Assembly (NCBI GenBank): GCA_903872555.1
Contig: CAIQLE010000251.1
Coordinates: forward strand, 1-6,379
DNA length: 6,379 bases
Source of the DNA: an uncultured bacterium
Lineage (GTDB): Bacteria; Pseudomonadota; Gammaproteobacteria; Burkholderiales; Burkholderiaceae_D
Reading direction: 5' to 3'
This document shows, piece after piece, positions 4,644-6,379 of this stretch. A model generated the notes under the pieces. That model was given only the letters and a program-made list of their open reading frames with translations. It was not told the DNA's origin and did not search any database. The stretch's first letter is position 1. The number at the start of each line of letters is the position of its first letter. The position numbers were made by a program, and so were the translations under genes.

Positions 4644-6379
4644 ATGAAACTATTCAAAGAAAACAAATCTAGTCGCCGTCAATTTATTCTGGGCGGCCTC
4701 GGCGTCGCCGGTGCCCTTGTAGTGGGCTGGGGTCTGATGCCTATGCGTCAGCGTTTGTATACGGATTTGCCTGCCGGATTGATAGGCGACAAAGTTGCGC
4801 TGAATGGCTGGCTGATGATCTCCGCCGATGGCCGAGTGACGGTAATGCTGAGCAAGAGCGAAATGGGGCAGGGCGTAATGACTGCACTGCCCATGCTGGT
4901 GGCCGAGGAACTCGATGTGCCCTTGTTCATGGTGGATCTGATGCAGGCGCCGCTGAAAAAAATCTATGGCGACACCAGCATGATGGCGGATGGCCTGCCT
5001 TTCCATCCGGATGATCAGAGCGCACTCAAGCGCGGTGTGCAATGGCTGTCGAAAAAAACCGAACGTGAGATTGGCCTGATGGTGACGGGTGGATCTTCGA
5101 GTGTGAAGGACAGCTGGCTGCCTATGCGTGAAGCGGGTGCAGCGGCGCGCGCGCGCCTGATTGCGGCCGCTGCGGCCCAATGGCAGGTGTCGGCTGCCGA
5201 ATGTAAAACACTGGATGGCTTTGTCCTGCATGCCAGTGGAAAGAAGGCTGCTTACGGTGAGCTGGCAGTTAAAGCGGCGGCGCTTGACCCTGTGGATTAC
5301 AAGCTCAAGAACGTATCCGAATTTAAGCTTATAGGTCGGACTACACAAAGGCTGGATGCGCCTGCAAAAATTGATGGCAGCGCAGAATTTGGCATGGATG
5401 TGAAATTGCCAGGCATGTTATACGCCGCGATTACCATGTGCCCTTACTTTGGTGGCAGCCTGACTTCGTTTGATGCGCCCGCAGGACAAGGCTCCAAGGG
5501 TGTCAAGCGCCTGGTACAGCTAGGTAAAGAACGTTCAGGTGCAGCCGAGGCGATTGCTGTCGTTGCCGACACGCGCTGGCATGCGACGCTGGCTCTGAAA
5601 AAACTTTCACCGCAATGGGCCGCGGGAGCTCACGCCGGTCTCTCCAGTCCTGCTATTTTTAATGATCTGGGCAAGGCGCTGGATACAGAATCCGGTTTTA
5701 CTTATTACAGCCGGGGCGATGTGGCTGGCATCAAACCGGCCAAACAAATCCATGCTGAATACAGTGCACCTTATCTGGCCCATGCTGCCATGGAGCCGGT
5801 GAATTGCACCGCACAGTTTGTACATGGTCGCCTGAAGTTGTGGGTGCCGACACAAGCACCCAGCGTTGCGGTATCTGCTGCAGCGCGTGCATCCGGTCTG
5901 AAGGAAGATCAGATCGATTTACATATCACGCTCTTAGGCGGTGGCTTTGGTCGTCGTCTCGACACCGACATGATCGTGCAGGCTGTGATGATTGCACGCG
6001 AACTGGATGGCGCACCGGTGCAGCTGGTCTGGCAGCGCAAGGAAGACATGGCGCATGATTTTTATCGTCCGGCTGCGGTGGTGAGATTGAATGCAGCGTT
6101 GGACGAGTCGCAACAACTGCTGGCCTGGGAGAGCAAGTCAGCATCGGGCTCGGCTGCACAGCATTTACTGCATCGTGCATTTGGTCTGCCGGCGGCCGGT
6201 CCCGACAAGACGACTGTCGAAGGTTTGTTTGATCATCCCTACGAAGTGCCTAATCAGAAAATTGCGCATGTGATTGTTGATTCGCCCGTGCCTCTGGGCA
6301 CCTGGCGCTCAGTGGGGCATTCGCACAATGCCTTTTTCAAGGAAAGCTTCATGGATGAAGTGGCTCATGCAGCAGGCGC
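4644..6379 (+). CDS. Tat-exported xanthine dehydrogenase-family molybdopterin-binding subunit (IorB-like), 3' end outside window
   Basis: The large subunit of a periplasmic molybdenum hydroxylase of the isoquinoline 1-oxidoreductase beta type. Such enzymes hydroxylate N-heterocycles or oxidise aldehydes with a molybdopterin-cytosine-dinucleotide cofactor, passing electrons to a separate 2Fe-2S subunit. The first 578 residues are visible; relatives run to about 730-750. The N-terminus has a twin-arginine signal, SRRQFIL (10-16), followed by a hydrophobic stretch (16-31). Family motifs follow in order: SEMGQGVMTALPMLVAEEL (72-90), TGGSSSVKDSW (148-158) with MREAG (161-165), RLDAPAKIDGSAEFGMDV (236-253), AAMEPVNCTA (381-390), the cofactor-binding GGGFGRR (432-438) and WRSVGHSHNAFF (554-565). 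The catalytic glutamate expected near the C-terminus lies beyond the window. The ATG at 4644 has GAGG five bases upstream and puts the Tat motif at the right place. The 2Fe-2S partner is not upstream; its position and the substrate remain unknown. Confidence 0.95.
   Translation, partial: MKLFKENKSSRRQFILGGLGVAGALVVGWGLMPMRQRLYTDLPAGLIGDKVALNGWLMISADGRVTVMLSKSEMGQGVMTALPMLVAEELDVPLFMVDLMQAPLKKIYGDTSMMADGLPFHPDDQSALKRGVQWLSKKTEREIGLMVTGGSSSVKDSWLPMREAGAAARARLIAAAAAQWQVSAAECKTLDGFVLHASGKKAAYGELAVKAAALDPVDYKLKNVSEFKLIGRTTQRLDAPAKIDGSAEFGMDVKLPGMLYAAITMCPYFGGSLTSFDAPAGQGSKGVKRLVQLGKERSGAAEAIAVVADTRWHATLALKKLSPQWAAGAHAGLSSPAIFNDLGKALDTESGFTYYSRGDVAGIKPAKQIHAEYSAPYLAHAAMEPVNCTAQFVHGRLKLWVPTQAPSVAVSAAARASGLKEDQIDLHITLLGGGFGRRLDTDMIVQAVMIARELDGAPVQLVWQRKEDMAHDFYRPAAVVRLNAALDESQQLLAWESKSASGSAAQHLLHRAFGLPAAGPDKTTVEGLFDHPYEVPNQKIAHVIVDSPVPLGTWRSVGHSHNAFFKESFMDEVAHAAG
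4671..4736 (+). other. Twin-arginine signal peptide region
   Basis: The codons for residues 10-31 read S-R-R-Q-F-I-L followed by a Gly/Ala/Val-rich hydrophobic core ending near GWGLM. This matches the Tat consensus S/T-R-R-x-F-L-K except for the last residue and predicts export of the folded cofactor-bearing protein. No clear AxA cleavage site follows the core, so it may stay as a membrane anchor; that last point is inference. Confidence 0.8.

Noticed and set aside
5145..5156. (GC)6 alternating tract
   Set aside because: It lies inside an Ala/Arg-rich coding segment (AARAR) that is conserved in this family; codon choice explains it.
4650..5348. 232-codon open frame on the minus strand
   Set aside because: It lies opposite the molybdenum hydroxylase gene, whose protein shows family motifs throughout; the minus-strand translation is rich in His, Arg and Gln with no motif, as expected of an antisense shadow.

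Overview
The window looks like ordinary chromosomal DNA of a betaproteobacterium, most likely Burkholderiales and perhaps Oxalobacteraceae. That placement rests on protein style (NadB, the 67-aa cold-shock protein, the CrgA-like LysR and the Tat-exported IorB-type protein) and on a moderate base composition. It is an impression from memory, not a search result. No mobile element, CRISPR array, tRNA or rRNA is visible.

Layout from left to right. An unrecognised protein gene enters from the left edge on the plus strand and stops at 677. Ten bases later it meets the convergent gene nadB (688-2310, minus), the L-aspartate oxidase of de novo NAD synthesis. A 294-bp divergent regulatory region (2311-2604) separates nadB from a csp cold-shock gene (2605-2808, plus). 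It holds a candidate promoter for each gene, a 7-bp inverted repeat, a regular array of three 8-bp half-sites in the nadB leader, and a leader of about 110 nt for csp. A strong hairpin terminator (2835-2867) follows csp and is probably shared with the convergent lysR gene (2867-3772, minus), whose stop codon lies at the end of its T-run. Upstream of lysR on the same strand, after a 189-bp gap with two near-identical 21-bp tandem repeats, lies a MarC-family membrane protein gene (3962-4564, minus). A 79-bp divergent spacer then leads to a large Tat-exported molybdenum hydroxylase subunit (4644 to the right edge, plus), which is cut off by the window.

The genes do not form one pathway: NAD synthesis, cold-shock RNA binding, transcription control, a membrane protein and a periplasmic oxidoreductase sit side by side. 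No new multi-gene system is evident. The most interesting signals are non-coding: the 11-bp-phased half-site array upstream of nadB, which as RNA can form two mutually exclusive hairpins, and the 21-bp repeats that keep the marC reading frame beyond its stop.
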